DNA of 64,000 nt from Bradyrhizobium sp. Y36 (GTDB lineage: Bacteria; Pseudomonadota; Alphaproteobacteria; Rhizobiales; Xanthobacteraceae), in contig NZ_NWTI01000001.1 of the NCBI RefSeq assembly GCF_002531575.1, forward strand, positions 517,501 through 581,500, in the 5' to 3' direction. Shown one piece after another: positions 7,828 through 17,649 of this stretch. The position numbers and the translations under genes were made by a program. The notes under the pieces are model-generated. The model had not been told where the DNA came from and did no database searches. It saw only the letters and a program-made list of their open reading frames with translations. Position 1 is the stretch's first letter; every line of letters starts with the position of its first letter.

Positions 7828-9384
7828 ATGCGCGATCGCGTCTCGATTTCTCAACCTTCGAATTTCCACGACGTCATGATTGCCGGCGCGGGCCCCGTCG
7901 GCCTGTTTCTCGCGTGCGAGTTGAGGCTCGCCGGTGTCTCGGTCCTCGTGCTGGAGCAGGCGCAGGATCCGCATTCGGCGCTGAAGCAACTCCCGTTCGG
8001 CCTGCGTGGCCTGTCGATCCCGACATGCGAAGCCTTTCACCGGCGCGGCTTGCTGGACGAGATCGTGGCAGCGCAACGCGCCAGCGCCGGCGCGATCAGG
8101 AGTGCGGCGCACTGGATGCAGCAGACGCGGCGGCCCGCGGGGCATTTCGCCGGCCTCCAGTTCTACCAGGACGACCTCGATGCCGCGAAATGGCCTTGGC
8201 GCTTGCCGACGCCGGCCGATGCCGCGGTGGCTATCGACATGCAAACGCTGGAAACCGTCCTGGCCGCGCGTGCATGCAGTCTGGGCGTCGAGATCCGGCG
8301 CGGCTCCGGCGTCACTGCCTTTGCCGTTGCGGACGAGGACGTGACAGTGCAGGCCGCGGGCGAGACGTTCCGCGGCCGCTGGCTCGTCGGTTGCGACGGC
8401 GGCCGCAGCACGGTGCGCAAGATGGGTGGATTCGATTTCGTCGGCACCGATCCTGAATTCACCGGCTATTCCATCGCAGTCGAGCTGGCCGATCCGGAGA
8501 AACTCAGCCCCGGCCGCAACTACACGCCGACGGGCATGTACACCTATGCGCAGCCCGGTACGATCGCGATGGTCGATTTCGACGGCGGTGCGTTCCACCG
8601 CACCACGCCGATCACGATCGAGCACGTGCAGAGCGTCCTGCGCCGCGTCTCCTGCACTGATGTCACCATCACCGGACTTCGACTTGCTGCGACCTGGACG
8701 GATCGGGCCCGTCAGACATCCACCTATCGCAAGGGGCGCGTGCTGCTCGCTGGAGATGCTGCGCACACCCATTCGCCGCTGGGCGGCCAGGGCCTCAATC
8801 TCGGTCTGAGCGATGCGATGAACCTGGGCTGGAAGCTGGCTGCGACGGTCCGTGGCAATGCGCCAGACCATCTCCTCGACGGCTATTCGCGAGAGCGACA
8901 TGCCGCCGGCGCACAAATCCTCGACTGGTCGCGCGCGCAGGTCGCGATCATGCGGCCGACGCCGGGCACCCGCGCGCTCCAGGCCATCATCCGCGATCTC
9001 ATCGCGACCCGCGACGGCGCGACCTATTTTGCCGAACGCGTGCGCGGCGTTTCGCTGCGTTACGACCTTGGTGGCAGCCATCCGCTTGTTGGCCGCAGTG
9101 CTCCCGATTTCGAACTGTCTGACGGGACGACGATCGGGGAACAGCTCAGAGCGGCGAAAGGCCTGTTGCTTGACTTCGATACGCGTGCGCCGCTTCGAGC
9201 GCTGGCGAGCGGCTGGAGCGATCGGATCGCGTATGTCGCAGGTGAGCCGAGAGATCGGTTGGGCCTGAGCGCCGTGCTGGTGCGCCCCGATGGCTTTGTT
9301 GCATGGGCCGGCGCGAGCGCGTCCGATAGTGAGGAGGTCGCTCGGGCCGCCTCGCGATGGTTCGGCGCGCCTGGAACCGGATAA
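7828..9384 (+). CDS. FAD-dependent aromatic monooxygenase (PheA/TfdB family)
   Basis: 518 residues. The N-terminal Rossmann motif GAGPVG (residues 20-25) binds the FAD ADP moiety. LLAGDAAHTHSPLGGQGLN (about residue 308) is the second FAD-binding (GD) motif of class A flavin monooxygenases. The C-terminal 130 residues resemble the thioredoxin-like domain of phenol hydroxylase and polyketide-hydroxylase relatives. It uses NAD(P)H and O2 to hydroxylate an aromatic or polyketide-like substrate in the cytoplasm. No ring-cleavage genes or regulator lie beside it, so the substrate is unknown. It starts 26 codons before the consensus strand, which is usual for the family. Confidence 0.85.
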   Translation: MRDRVSISQPSNFHDVMIAGAGPVGLFLACELRLAGVSVLVLEQAQDPHSALKQLPFGLRGLSIPTCEAFHRRGLLDEIVAAQRASAGAIRSAAHWMQQTRRPAGHFAGLQFYQDDLDAAKWPWRLPTPADAAVAIDMQTLETVLAARACSLGVEIRRGSGVTAFAVADEDVTVQAAGETFRGRWLVGCDGGRSTVRKMGGFDFVGTDPEFTGYSIAVELADPEKLSPGRNYTPTGMYTYAQPGTIAMVDFDGGAFHRTTPITIEHVQSVLRRVSCTDVTITGLRLAATWTDRARQTSTYRKGRVLLAGDAAHTHSPLGGQGLNLGLSDAMNLGWKLAATVRGNAPDHLLDGYSRERHAAGAQILDWSRAQVAIMRPTPGTRALQAIIRDLIATRDGATYFAERVRGVSLRYDLGGSHPLVGRSAPDFELSDGTTIGEQLRAAKGLLLDFDTRAPLRALASGWSDRIAYVAGEPRDRLGLSAVLVRPDGFVAWAGASASDSEEVARAASRWFGAPGTG

Positions 9385-9402
9385 GCGTCGCCGCGCCAGC
9401 CG

Positions 9403-9462
9403 TTGTGCACGCCAACGTGCACAATGGCGAGTATTGTGACAAATGCACGTATTCGTACGTGC
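9403..9462. promoter_or_regulatory. two palindromes upstream of the chemoreceptor gene
   Basis: Dyad 1 is TTGTGCAC-N6-GTGCACAA (9403-9424). Dyad 2 is GCACGTA-N4-TACGTGC (9445-9462). They share the GCAC/GTGC core and their centres lie 40 bases apart. They sit in the gap between the monooxygenase and the chemoreceptor, overlapping an alternative upstream start, which argues for the downstream ATG at 9536. Possible operators of an unknown regulator. Confidence 0.45.
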
Positions 9463-9535
9463 CCGCAAATTAACGGAAGCTTTGACGCATTATCGCTTCA
9501 TCAACCGTATCTGCCACCATTGGGTCTCGCGTCGG

Positions 9536-11509
9536 ATGCGGCTTCTTTCTCTTCGTCTCACCCACAAGATCACGGCGATCGGCGTGATCGGCGTCGTCGG
9601 CGTCATCCTGATCGGCGGCATTCACCTCTATGGGGAGCGCGCGATGGGCGTCTATCGCAGCGCCGCCGAGGAGGCGCGCAGCGTCTTCGAACTCAACAGC
9701 AGGATCGCGGTCGAGCTGCTCGAAGCGCGCCGGGCCGAAAAGGATTTCCTGTTGCGCAGCGATCCGGCCAAGGCGCAGCGCCAGGTCGAGATCAGCCGGC
9801 AGGCGGCGCTCGACGTCGAGACGCTCCGCGGCAAGATCGCAGCCCTCGGCAAGGGCGAACTGGCCGCGCGGATCGACGCGATGAACGCGTCGCTGAAGAT
9901 CTACCAGACGCGCTTCACCGCGGTGGTCGAGCAGCGGCAGCGGCTTGGTCTCGACGAGAAATCCGGCCTCGAAGGGCGCCTGCGCGCCTCCGTCCACGGC
10001 ATCGAGAACCAGGTCGACCAGCTCCAGGACTCCTCTCTCAAGGTGATCATGCTGATGATGCGCCGGCACGAGAAGGACTTCATGCTGCGTCGCGACGCCA
10101 GATACGGCGACGACATGAAGAAGCGCACGGCTGAATTCTCGGCCAGCCTCAACGCCGCCACCATTCCCGACAACGCGAAAGCCGAGCTGCGGCAGAAGCT
10201 CGCCGACTACCAGCGCGATTTCTCCGCCTGGATGGAGAGCGCGCTGAAGCTCGCGGCCGAGCTGAAGGCGATGTCCGAAGCCTTCTCCGCGGTCGAGCCC
10301 GTCATCGAGCAGGTCTCGACATCGGTCGACGCCATCCGTGTCGAAGCCGATCGCCTGAACGATGCCGAGCGCGCCAGCGTCCAGTTCTGGATCGCGGTCG
10401 CCATCGCACTCATTGCATCGGGCGTGCTCGGCCTCGGCATCTTCATCGGCCGTTCGGTCTCGAAGCCGTTGACCGCGATGCGTGCGGCCATGATCGAGCT
10501 CGCCAACGGCAATTTCGCCATCGTGCTGCCCGGCCTCGGTCGCCCCGACGAGATCGGCGAGATCGCGCAGGCCGTCGAGACGTTCAAGGTCAATTCCGAG
10601 CGCAAGGCGCAGGAAGAGGCCGAAGAGAAGATCCGGCTGGACAAGCTCCTCGCCGAACGCCGCCGCGCCGACATGATCCGCATGGCCGACGATTTCGAAG
10701 GCGCGGTCGGCGAGATCGTCGAGACCGTGTCGTCCGCCGCCAACGAGCTCGAGGCGTCGGCCACGTCCCTGACGACCACCGCCGGCCGGTCGACCGAGCT
10801 TGCCACGCTGGTCGAGGCCGCGTCCGAAGAGGCGGCGACCAACGTCCAGTCGGTGGCCTCCGCTGCCGAAGAACTGACGGCATCCGTCAACGAGATCAGC
10901 CGCCAGGTGCAGGCGTCCGCGCGTATCGCGGACGAGGCCGTCAGCCAGGCCGGGCAGACCAACGATCGCGTCGGCGAATTGTCGAAGGCGGCCGCGCGCA
11001 TCGGCGACGTTGTCGAGCTCATCAACGCCATCGCCGGCCAGACCAACCTTTTGGCGCTGAACGCCACCATCGAGGCCGCGCGTGCCGGCGAGGCCGGGCG
11101 CGGCTTCGCCGTGGTGGCCTCGGAGGTGAAGGCGCTGGCCGAGCAGACCGCGAAGGCGACCGGCGACATCGGCCAGCAGATTTCGAGCATCCAGATCGCC
11201 ACGCAGGATTCCGTCGGCGCCATCAAGACCATCGGCGGCACCATCGAGCGATTGTCCGAGATTTCCTCCACCATCGCGGCTGCCGTGGAAGAGCAGGGCG
11301 CCGCGACCAGCGAGATCTCGCGCAACGTGCAGAATGCGGCGGCCGGCACCACGCAGGTCAGCGCCAACATCTCCAGCGTGCGCCAGGGCGCGACCGAGAC
11401 CGGCTCGGCGTCGTCACAGGTGCTGTCCGCGGCGCAGTCGCTGTCGAACGACAGCAACCGGCTGAAGATCGAGGTCAGCAAATTCCTGGAGACCGTGCGC
11501 GCGGCGTGA
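9536..11509 (+). CDS. methyl-accepting chemotaxis protein
   Basis: 657 residues from ATG 9536, giving a normal N-terminal anchor ([20 protein letters not shown]). Domains in order: TM1 (about 10-31), a helical periplasmic sensor (about 32-280) with two related halves containing EKDFLLR and EKDFMLR, as in helical-bimodular sensors, TM2 (about 285-308), HAMP (about 308-362), and a cytoplasmic coiled-coil signalling domain with the hairpin tip around [15 protein letters not shown]. It relays ligand binding to CheA/CheW. No che genes are adjacent, so it is an orphan receptor. The ligand is unknown. Confidence 0.92.
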   Translation: MRLLSLRLTHKITAIGVIGVVGVILIGGIHLYGERAMGVYRSAAEEARSVFELNSRIAVELLEARRAEKDFLLRSDPAKAQRQVEISRQAALDVETLRGKIAALGKGELAARIDAMNASLKIYQTRFTAVVEQRQRLGLDEKSGLEGRLRASVHGIENQVDQLQDSSLKVIMLMMRRHEKDFMLRRDARYGDDMKKRTAEFSASLNAATIPDNAKAELRQKLADYQRDFSAWMESALKLAAELKAMSEAFSAVEPVIEQVSTSVDAIRVEADRLNDAERASVQFWIAVAIALIASGVLGLGIFIGRSVSKPLTAMRAAMIELANGNFAIVLPGLGRPDEIGEIAQAVETFKVNSERKAQEEAEEKIRLDKLLAERRRADMIRMADDFEGAVGEIVETVSSAANELEASATSLTTTAGRSTELATLVEAASEEAATNVQSVASAAEELTASVNEISRQVQASARIADEAVSQAGQTNDRVGELSKAAARIGDVVELINAIAGQTNLLALNATIEAARAGEAGRGFAVVASEVKALAEQTAKATGDIGQQISSIQIATQDSVGAIKTIGGTIERLSEISSTIAAAVEEQGAATSEISRNVQNAAAGTTQVSANISSVRQGATETGSASSQVLSAAQSLSNDSNRLKIEVSKFLETVRAA

Positions 11510-11523
11510 GGTCAGGCGCCGCC

Positions 11524-12690
11524 TTAACGCGCCTCTCGGACCACCGCCTTGCCGGGGACGGGTCGGAAAATCCATTCGCGCCAGACCACCAACAAGGCGG
11601 CCATGATCACCGGCCCCAGGAACAGGCCGAGCAAACCGAAGGCAGCAAGGCCGCCAAAGATTCCGACGAACGCGAACAGAAACGGCAGCCGCGCCGAGTC
11701 GCCCACCAACGTCGGCCATACGAAATGATCGCCGGCGAACATGACGATCGCTCCCCAGAAGAAGACCCCGGCCGCTGCAATTCCGCTGCCTCCACCTGAC
11801 AGCAACACCAGCGCCGCGACGGTGAAAGCCAGCCAGGCGCCGAACGGAAGCATCGCGAAAGCCGTCGTGAGGATTGTGAAGACGATGGCATTCGGCACGC
11901 CGGCGACGAGATAGCCGACGCCGATCAACAGTCCTTCGCCGGCCGCGACCAGCACCGTGCCGTTCACGGTACCGCGGGTCGCGTCGACCATCTTCTCGGC
12001 AAGACCTTCTCCGGCCTCGCCAAAAAGTCGATCACAGGTTTCCAGGATGCGATCCGAGATCGACCGGCCGTTGCGCAGCAGGACAAACAGGGCCAGCAGC
12101 GAAAACAGCAGCAGAAAGAGACGGTGAAGCAGCTGGCCGCCGAACGTGCGAAACAGCTCCGATGCGTTGTCCGCATTGACGGATTTCAGCCATTCGGTCG
12201 CGGCCTTGGGATCCGACAGGTTGCTGCGCCACCACTGCTGCACGCTCTCTGCCGCGATCGGCAGACGGGCAAGCCATTCGGGGACCTCGATCCCGCTCTC
12301 CCCGGCCTTCTTCAACCAGCCGACGAGCAGGTCGCCCTGCTGCGCGATCTGGTAGATCGCAAGCGACATGGGCGTGAACAGGATGAGCGCGACGATGAGG
12401 GTGAAGACGAAGGCGGACAGGCTGGACGGGCTGGAGCTCACGCGGGTCGAAAACTTGACGTAGAGCGGCCATAGCGAGGTTGCGAGAATTGCAGCCCAGA
12501 TCAACGCCGGCAGGAAGCCCGCCGCCGTCCACAACGCAAGGGCGACGAGGATGAGAGCGAGCACGACCCGCGCGTTCATGCGGGCACCAGCGCCCGTGGG
12601 CAGCGGCTTGCGTTCGTTGGCGGTCGGGGCTTCGTCGTTCCGCTTGAGCGGGTTCTTCTTCGATGCCGCGGATTTCAGGCGGTCGGGCAT
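11524..12690 (-). CDS. AI-2E family transporter (PerM/YdiK-like permease)
   Basis: 388 residues, about eight hydrophobic segments. The N-terminal ~35 residues are basic and soluble; the first helix begins near VVLALILVALALW. The soluble region in the middle (about 120-190) and the C-terminal helices with FWGAIVMFAGDHFVWPTLVG match the AI-2E exporter family (PF01594). Despite the family name, members export varied small molecules or Na+/H+, so AI-2 transport should not be assumed. It is convergent with the chemoreceptor gene, 14 bases from its stop. Confidence 0.85.
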   Translation of the reverse strand: MPDRLKSAASKKNPLKRNDEAPTANERKPLPTGAGARMNARVVLALILVALALWTAAGFLPALIWAAILATSLWPLYVKFSTRVSSSPSSLSAFVFTLIVALILFTPMSLAIYQIAQQGDLLVGWLKKAGESGIEVPEWLARLPIAAESVQQWWRSNLSDPKAATEWLKSVNADNASELFRTFGGQLLHRLFLLLFSLLALFVLLRNGRSISDRILETCDRLFGEAGEGLAEKMVDATRGTVNGTVLVAAGEGLLIGVGYLVAGVPNAIVFTILTTAFAMLPFGAWLAFTVAALVLLSGGGSGIAAAGVFFWGAIVMFAGDHFVWPTLVGDSARLPFLFAFVGIFGGLAAFGLLGLFLGPVIMAALLVVWREWIFRPVPGKAVVREAR

Positions 12691-12923
12691 TTGAGGTCAC
12701 ACCGGGTGCGAGTGCTGCGGCAATGAAATTGGCGTGCAGGAATAACAGGGTAAGCCCAGCTCAAGCCGCAACGGCGCCATCGGTTCCAAGTAGGGAATAA
12801 GTTGCAACGCATCGCGGCCGTGCCCGGGCGCGAGGGCATGCCGTTCCCCAAGAGAGCCAAGGGGCGCCACGACGCAAGCGCGGCTCAGCCGCAGCGACGC
12901 TCCTCGAGCCGGCCTTGCGTCCC

Positions 12924-15900
12924 CTACGCCCCCGCGACGACCGGCGTGAACACCACTTCGATCAGGGTGCCGTGGGCCGCGCTCTTGATGTTGAAGCGGG
13001 CGCGGTTGGCTTCGACGAGGGCTTTCGTCAGCGACAGGCTGAGCGCGGCATTGTCTTCGGCGTCGCCCGGCGGCGGCGTGCGGAACGGCTCCATCGCGGC
13101 GGCGACCTCGCGCTCGGTGAGGCCATGGCCGGTGTCGCGGATGCGAAGCGCGATCTCGCCGCGGTCGGTCATCGCGGTCGAGACGATCACCTGGCCGCCG
13201 GCGCTGGCGAGCCTGATCGAGTTCGAGATCAGGTTCACCGTGATCTGCCGCATCGCGCGCGCGTCCGCCGTCACCTGCGGCAGCGCATGCGCGAGCGAGG
13301 TGCGGATGATGATGCGCTCGCGATTGGCCTGCGGCTGCATCACCGTCACGCAGGCTTCGACGAGGTCGTTGAGGTTCAAATTCGCGAAATTGAGGTCGAG
13401 CTTGCCGGTCTCGATCCGCGACAGCTCCAAGAGATCGTCGATGATCGCGATGACGCGCTCGCCGGAGGCGCGGATGTCCTTCATGTATTCGCCGTAGCGC
13501 TCGTTGCCGAGCGTGCCGAAGCGTTCGGAGATCATCACCTCGGCGAAGCCGATGATGGCGTTGAGCGGGGTGCGGATCTCGTGGCTGATCCGCGCCAGCA
13601 TGTCGGCCTTGGCGTTGGCCGCGCCGTCGACGAGCCGGCGGGCGTTGGTCAGCTCGCTCTCGCCCTTCTTGGACTGCGAGAGGTCGCGGAACACGGCGAA
13701 GAAGTTCGGGCCGTCGGGCCGGGTGCGGCCCATGATCATCGCGAGCGGAATGACGCCGCCCTTCTTCTCGCGCCCCAGCACCTCGCGGCCGTGGTCGAGC
13801 AGGCTCGCGATGTCCTGGCTCTTCAGGCTTTCGAGATAGTCGAGGACGATCTGCTGGCTCTCGGGCGCGAACAGCGTCAGGAGGTTCTGCTCGAGCAGCG
13901 CGCTGCCGTCATAGCCGAACAGCGCCTCGGCGCTGCGGTTGCAGGCGTGGACGTTGCCTTCGGCATCGAACATGACGATGCCCTCGGCGGTGGTGTCGAG
14001 GATCGCGGCGAGATCTTCCGCATCGGCATCGCCGGCCGCAGGCTCGAGATCGGGCGCGTAGGGGAAGGATTCCGGGACGACGGGCTCGGCGACAGCCGGC
14101 GGCGCAGCGATTTGCGCAGGCGCGGCTTGCGGCAGCGCGCAGATCAGCGCATGCGCGCTCTCGCCATCCCAGTCGATCGTGTGCAGATGCGCGTCCGTGG
14201 TTGCAAGCGGCGCTTCGCCGGTCGCAACCGTGGCGCTGATCGCAACGGGCGTGCCCCCTTGCGAGGTGCTGCTCGCCGCGGACACGCCCGGTTCGACATA
14301 GAGCGCATCCAGCCCGCCGGCATCCTCCAGCGCGTTGATGCTGGCATAGCCCATGCGCGCGAGGAACGCCGCGTTGGCGTAGAGCAGGCGGTCCAGCCGA
14401 TAGATCAGGATGCCCGTCGGCATCAGGTCGAGCAGCGTGCGGTCGCGCGCGCTCATCCCGCGTGGCGGCGGCGCGGGCTCGGTCAGCCATTCGGCGGCGG
14501 GCTGCGGCGGCTCGGGCTCGGGCGCCGGGGGCTCGGTGGCGATCTCCGCCACCGGCTCGACGCTCTCGGCCGCGAACGTCTCGCGCTCGCGCTCGAGCCG
14601 TTCGGACAATTGCCGGGCGAGCTCGTTGAACGCGCTGTTCTCCACCGGCGTCAGCGTCGGCGATCTCTGATCCCCCAGTGATCTGACATCGCCGTGCGGG
14701 CGGAACGGCACGACGTTGGGAGGGGTTTCGACGGGCGTTTCCACTGAGATGTCCGGATCGGTTGGGTGTGAATTCGCGTCGCTGGCGGGGGCGGGTGTTT
14801 CGGTGTCTGCGGTCGGTTCGGGCGAAGGCTCAGGCTCAGGCTCGGGCGGCTCGATCGGCGGCGCCTTCGCCACCGGCTCGGGCGCGGCGGTCGGCTCGGG
14901 TTCGATGATCGGCTCGGGCTCGGCCGCATCGGCGGACGGGCTCTGTGTGGCCTGCGGCTCCGCAATCAGTGCGAAACGCCTGAGCGCATCGAGCCGGTTG
15001 AGCGCATCGAGATCGCGGCAGACGCCAAAGCCCTTGAAGCCGGCGAAATTGCGCGCGGAATCGTAGATCGGCAGGCCCGCGAGCTCGACCGGCAGATGCT
15101 CGCCGCCGTCCGCCGGCCAGTTTACGGTGATGCCGGCCCAGGTGTCGTGGCTGGCCAGCGCCCGCGCCACGTGGCCGTCGGGATCGAGCGCGAAGTCTTG
15201 CGCGATCTCGTGCCAGGGGCGGCCGAAGCCGGCGGCGGTGTGTGCGCCGATCAGATGGATGAACTCGTCGGAGAGCAGCACGAAGCGGCCCTCTTCATCC
15301 ATCTGCCAGAGGAAGCGCAGCGGATGCTGACGCGGTGCGGGTGGTTCTGCGGGACCCGATGGCGGCTCGACCATGGGGGGTGTGATCGGCGCAGCCTGCG
15401 GCGACACGATGGCTGGCGGCGGGTTGTCAACCGGAGTCTCTGCCGCGCTGTCGGTGCTCTCGTCGGTCGCGTCGCGAGCCGGTTCTCGCACCGGCTCCTC
15501 GGTCGCATCCTCGGCCGTCGCGGTCTCCTGCGCTTCGGGCGCCTCGGCGAACGCATCAAACAATGCGATCCCCGGCGATCCCTCCTGCGACGGCGGCGGC
15601 GCGCTCGGCACGATCGCGGCTTGCCGCGCGGGCTCGGCCGGCGCCGCACGCGCCTCGTCAGCCGTGTGTTCGGGCTCGCTCTCGGCCGGCGCGACCTGCG
15701 CCGCGGCGGCCGGCTCGATCAGCGCGATCAGGCCGACATCGGCGCCGCGGCCGACCCGTTGCAGCACCATCTGGCCGATCCCGATTCCCATCTCGGCGCG
15801 GCCCTCGCGCAGCGCATCGTTGCGCGTCTGGTCGAGCCCGGCTTCGCTCAAGTCGCGGAAGCCGAGCAGGGCGCGGGCGGCTTCGCTGGCGCCGACGAAC

Positions 15901-16355
15901 AGGCCGTCGGGCGCGAACGCCGCCATCGGCATGTCAGCACCTTCGACCAGGCGATGCAGCCGCTCGATCAGCGGCATGGCGCGCGGCGTCGGGTCCATCG
16001 CGGTGACGAGCACGGCCTGGCCGCCGTCGGCAAAATCGAGCCGGCTGCAGGCGCAGGTCATCAGCGTGCCGAGCCGGGCGCCGAAGCCGCGCAGACGTTC
16101 GAGCCGCGCGCTGCCGTTCGCCGGCAGCTGGCGCGCGAGCCGGGCGACCTGGCGGCGATGAGGGTCGGCGGGGCCGAACACCTTGCCCGCGAGCGCTGCG
16201 CCATGCGCGGCGCCGAACAGCCTTGCGCCGACCGGATTGGCCCACAGCACGCGGGCGCCGTCGGTCGACCACAGCCAGGTGGCGAGCTGCGAGGTCGCAT
16301 GCACGGCCAGCCGGGGATCGCCCACACCTCGCAACTGGAAATCCGAACTCGTCAT
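12924..16355 (-). CDS. large PAS-domain histidine kinase, PdhS/PleC-like, degenerate G2 box
   Basis: 1143 residues from the ATG whose complement ends at 16355 (MTSSDFQLRG); an upstream in-frame start adds 59 atypical residues. Layout: a PAS-like N-terminus, a second sensor region near 320-420, a long Pro/Glu/Ala-rich linker (about 250-330 and 440-560), PAS domains around 590-690 and 765-880, then a HisKA domain with the phospho-acceptor H925 in RISHEIRTPLNAIIGF and a HATPase domain. C-terminal sequence resembles the PdhS/PleC/DivJ family that controls DivK and CtrA. The N box (NLISNS) and G1 (RDTGHGL) are present, but the G2 motif GTGLGL is replaced by AALSLSL, so ATP binding may be impaired. 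A CtrA-like box lies 54 bases upstream. Confidence 0.85.
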   Translation of the reverse strand: MTSSDFQLRGVGDPRLAVHATSQLATWLWSTDGARVLWANPVGARLFGAAHGAALAGKVFGPADPHRRQVARLARQLPANGSARLERLRGFGARLGTLMTCACSRLDFADGGQAVLVTAMDPTPRAMPLIERLHRLVEGADMPMAAFAPDGLFVGASEAARALLGFRDLSEAGLDQTRNDALREGRAEMGIGIGQMVLQRVGRGADVGLIALIEPAAAAQVAPAESEPEHTADEARAAPAEPARQAAIVPSAPPPSQEGSPGIALFDAFAEAPEAQETATAEDATEEPVREPARDATDESTDSAAETPVDNPPPAIVSPQAAPITPPMVEPPSGPAEPPAPRQHPLRFLWQMDEEGRFVLLSDEFIHLIGAHTAAGFGRPWHEIAQDFALDPDGHVARALASHDTWAGITVNWPADGGEHLPVELAGLPIYDSARNFAGFKGFGVCRDLDALNRLDALRRFALIAEPQATQSPSADAAEPEPIIEPEPTAAPEPVAKAPPIEPPEPEPEPSPEPTADTETPAPASDANSHPTDPDISVETPVETPPNVVPFRPHGDVRSLGDQRSPTLTPVENSAFNELARQLSERLERERETFAAESVEPVAEIATEPPAPEPEPPQPAAEWLTEPAPPPRGMSARDRTLLDLMPTGILIYRLDRLLYANAAFLARMGYASINALEDAGGLDALYVEPGVSAASSTSQGGTPVAISATVATGEAPLATTDAHLHTIDWDGESAHALICALPQAAPAQIAAPPAVAEPVVPESFPYAPDLEPAAGDADAEDLAAILDTTAEGIVMFDAEGNVHACNRSAEALFGYDGSALLEQNLLTLFAPESQQIVLDYLESLKSQDIASLLDHGREVLGREKKGGVIPLAMIMGRTRPDGPNFFAVFRDLSQSKKGESELTNARRLVDGAANAKADMLARISHEIRTPLNAIIGFAEVMISERFGTLGNERYGEYMKDIRASGERVIAIIDDLLELSRIETGKLDLNFANLNLNDLVEACVTVMQPQANRERIIIRTSLAHALPQVTADARAMRQITVNLISNSIRLASAGGQVIVSTAMTDRGEIALRIRDTGHGLTEREVAAAMEPFRTPPPGDAEDNAALSLSLTKALVEANRARFNIKSAAHGTLIEVVFTPVVAGA

Positions 16356-16408
16356 CCGACCGGCTTGTGTCTCTCGCGTGAAGCTGGCGGCTGCCGGGAA
16401 TGACAGCC

Positions 16409-16423
16409 TTAAGAAAGGGTTAG
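16409..16423 (-). promoter_or_regulatory. near-consensus CtrA box upstream of the large kinase gene
   Basis: TTAA-N7-TTAG on the + strand, one base off the CtrA consensus TTAA-N7-TTAA, 54 bases upstream of the kinase start. Suggestive only because the kinase resembles CtrA-pathway sensors. Confidence 0.3.
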
Positions 16424-16599
16424 TATCGCCCGCGTCCGCGCGCAGGTCCACGGGTCCGCCCCTTCCGAGGGGCCCCAAAGCCGCGATAACCTTAACCCGC
16501 CACCCCCGCAAGCGGCGGCCGGGTTCATCCAAGGGATTCGGAGGCGCCGATCGCCGGCACGGCCTGATGGGTCTCGATGCGCGCCCCCACCATCAGTCT

Positions 16600-16745
16600 G
16601 TTCCCTCCCCCCTTGTGGGGGAGGGCTAGGGAGAGGGGTAGCTCCACAAACGGTGCCAATCGTGAAGCACCAACCCGCTGCTCCCCAGCACGAGTCCCCG
16701 AGCGGCCCCCCTCCCTGACCCTCCACCACAAGGGGGGAGGGAACG
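16600..16745. repeat. inverted-repeat element in the kinase-phasin gap
   Basis: CCCTCCCCCCTTGTGGGGG near 16604 and CCACAAGGGGGGAGGG near 16725 are inverted copies flanking about 100 bases. The same layout of pyrimidine-rich and purine-rich ends occurs in other intergenic repeats of this genus. It fills most of the 668-base gap 16356-17023. No coding sequence is supported there. Confidence 0.65.
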
Positions 16746-17023
16746 GCGGGAGCGGCGCCCTTGGCCTCAACCCCCGGTTCCCCAGATCCGGGAACTCACC
16801 CTCGCCGAGATTAAATTTCGCACCGCACCCGTTTGACGCGTTGCGCTGCACAATATTGACATGATAGGCAGCAATATTACTGGGCGCTGGGCGAGCCATC
16901 TCGTTTGTTTTGCGTATCCAGTCTTCGTTCCCGCCAGTCTTGAGACCAGAAGACAAGGCCCCGGTTGGCCGGCGGGCGCGCCAGAAGGCTCACTCCATTT
17001 TTTCATTATCGTGAGGGACGACC

Positions 17024-17458
17024 ATGACAGGTGCGACTGATCCGTTTTCTGCCTCGATCATTCCGTTCGAGGTCCCCGAGCAGATGCGTGCGTTCGCCGA
17101 AAAGGGCGTGTCGCAGGCCCGCGAGAACTACGCCAAGTTCAAGGACGCGGCCGAGACCCACAACGGCACCGTCGAGGCCGTGTTCACCTCCGCCAGCAAG
17201 GGCGCGAGCGAGTACACCGCCAAGCTGGTGGAATTCATGAAGGCCAACACCAGCGCCCAGCTGGACTTCGCCCAGCAACTGTTCGGCCTGAAGTCGCCGA
17301 CCGAAGCGCTGGAGCTGTGGACCGGCCACACCCGCACCCAGCTCGAGACCCTCCAGGCCCAGGCCAAGGAGCTGGTCGAGCTCACCCAGCGCGTCGCCGC
17401 CGAGACCGCCGAGCCGATCAAGGCCAGCGCCTCGAAATACTACAAGCCCGCCGCCTGA
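17024..17458 (+). CDS. phasin family protein
   Basis: 144 residues from ATG 17024, after GAGGG. Almost entirely amphipathic helix with the phasin signature (VPEQMRAFAEKGVSQARENYAKFKDA, continuing as AQLDFAQQLFGLKSPTEALE), ending in a flexible tail KYYKPAA. Phasins coat polyhydroxyalkanoate granules and stabilise them. The size is typical for rhizobial phasin-2 proteins. A strong terminator follows, so it is monocistronic. Two related AATATT-ending motifs lie about 150-180 bases upstream and might bind a PhaR-type repressor. Confidence 0.92.
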   Translation: MTGATDPFSASIIPFEVPEQMRAFAEKGVSQARENYAKFKDAAETHNGTVEAVFTSASKGASEYTAKLVEFMKANTSAQLDFAQQLFGLKSPTEALELWTGHTRTQLETLQAQAKELVELTQRVAAETAEPIKASASKYYKPAA

Positions 17459-17483
17459 GCGGTGAGGCAGGTTTGAATGCGCG

Positions 17484-17509
17484 AAACCCGGGCCAAGTGC
17501 CCGGGTTTT
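17484..17509 (+). terminator. rho-independent terminator of the phasin gene
   Basis: A 10-bp stem (17484-17493 with 17499-17508) and 5-nt loop ending in a T-tract, 26 bases after the stop. Confidence 0.88.
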
Positions 17510-17649
17510 GTTCTGGAATAAGGTGATTTCCGCCGGAATTTACCCGGCCAGCGGCCTTGCCAAACCGGGCCGTTGCACCTAGTTTCCGCCCCGTCCAGCC
17601 CCCCTCGGCGATCGCCTTTTCAGGCCCCCAAGGCGCGGCTCGCAAGGAT

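Noticed and set aside
7554..7829. Possible 91-codon minus-strand gene before the FAD monooxygenase
   Set aside because: It runs through the thiolase terminator, has no ribosome-binding site and no recognisable features.
9443..9535. Earlier start for the chemoreceptor
   Set aside because: It would place the start inside a palindrome and put 31 unrelated residues before the membrane anchor.
12915..16403. Long plus-strand frames opposite the large kinase
   Set aside because: Same GC-driven shadow effect; sensor-kinase motifs are clear on the minus strand.
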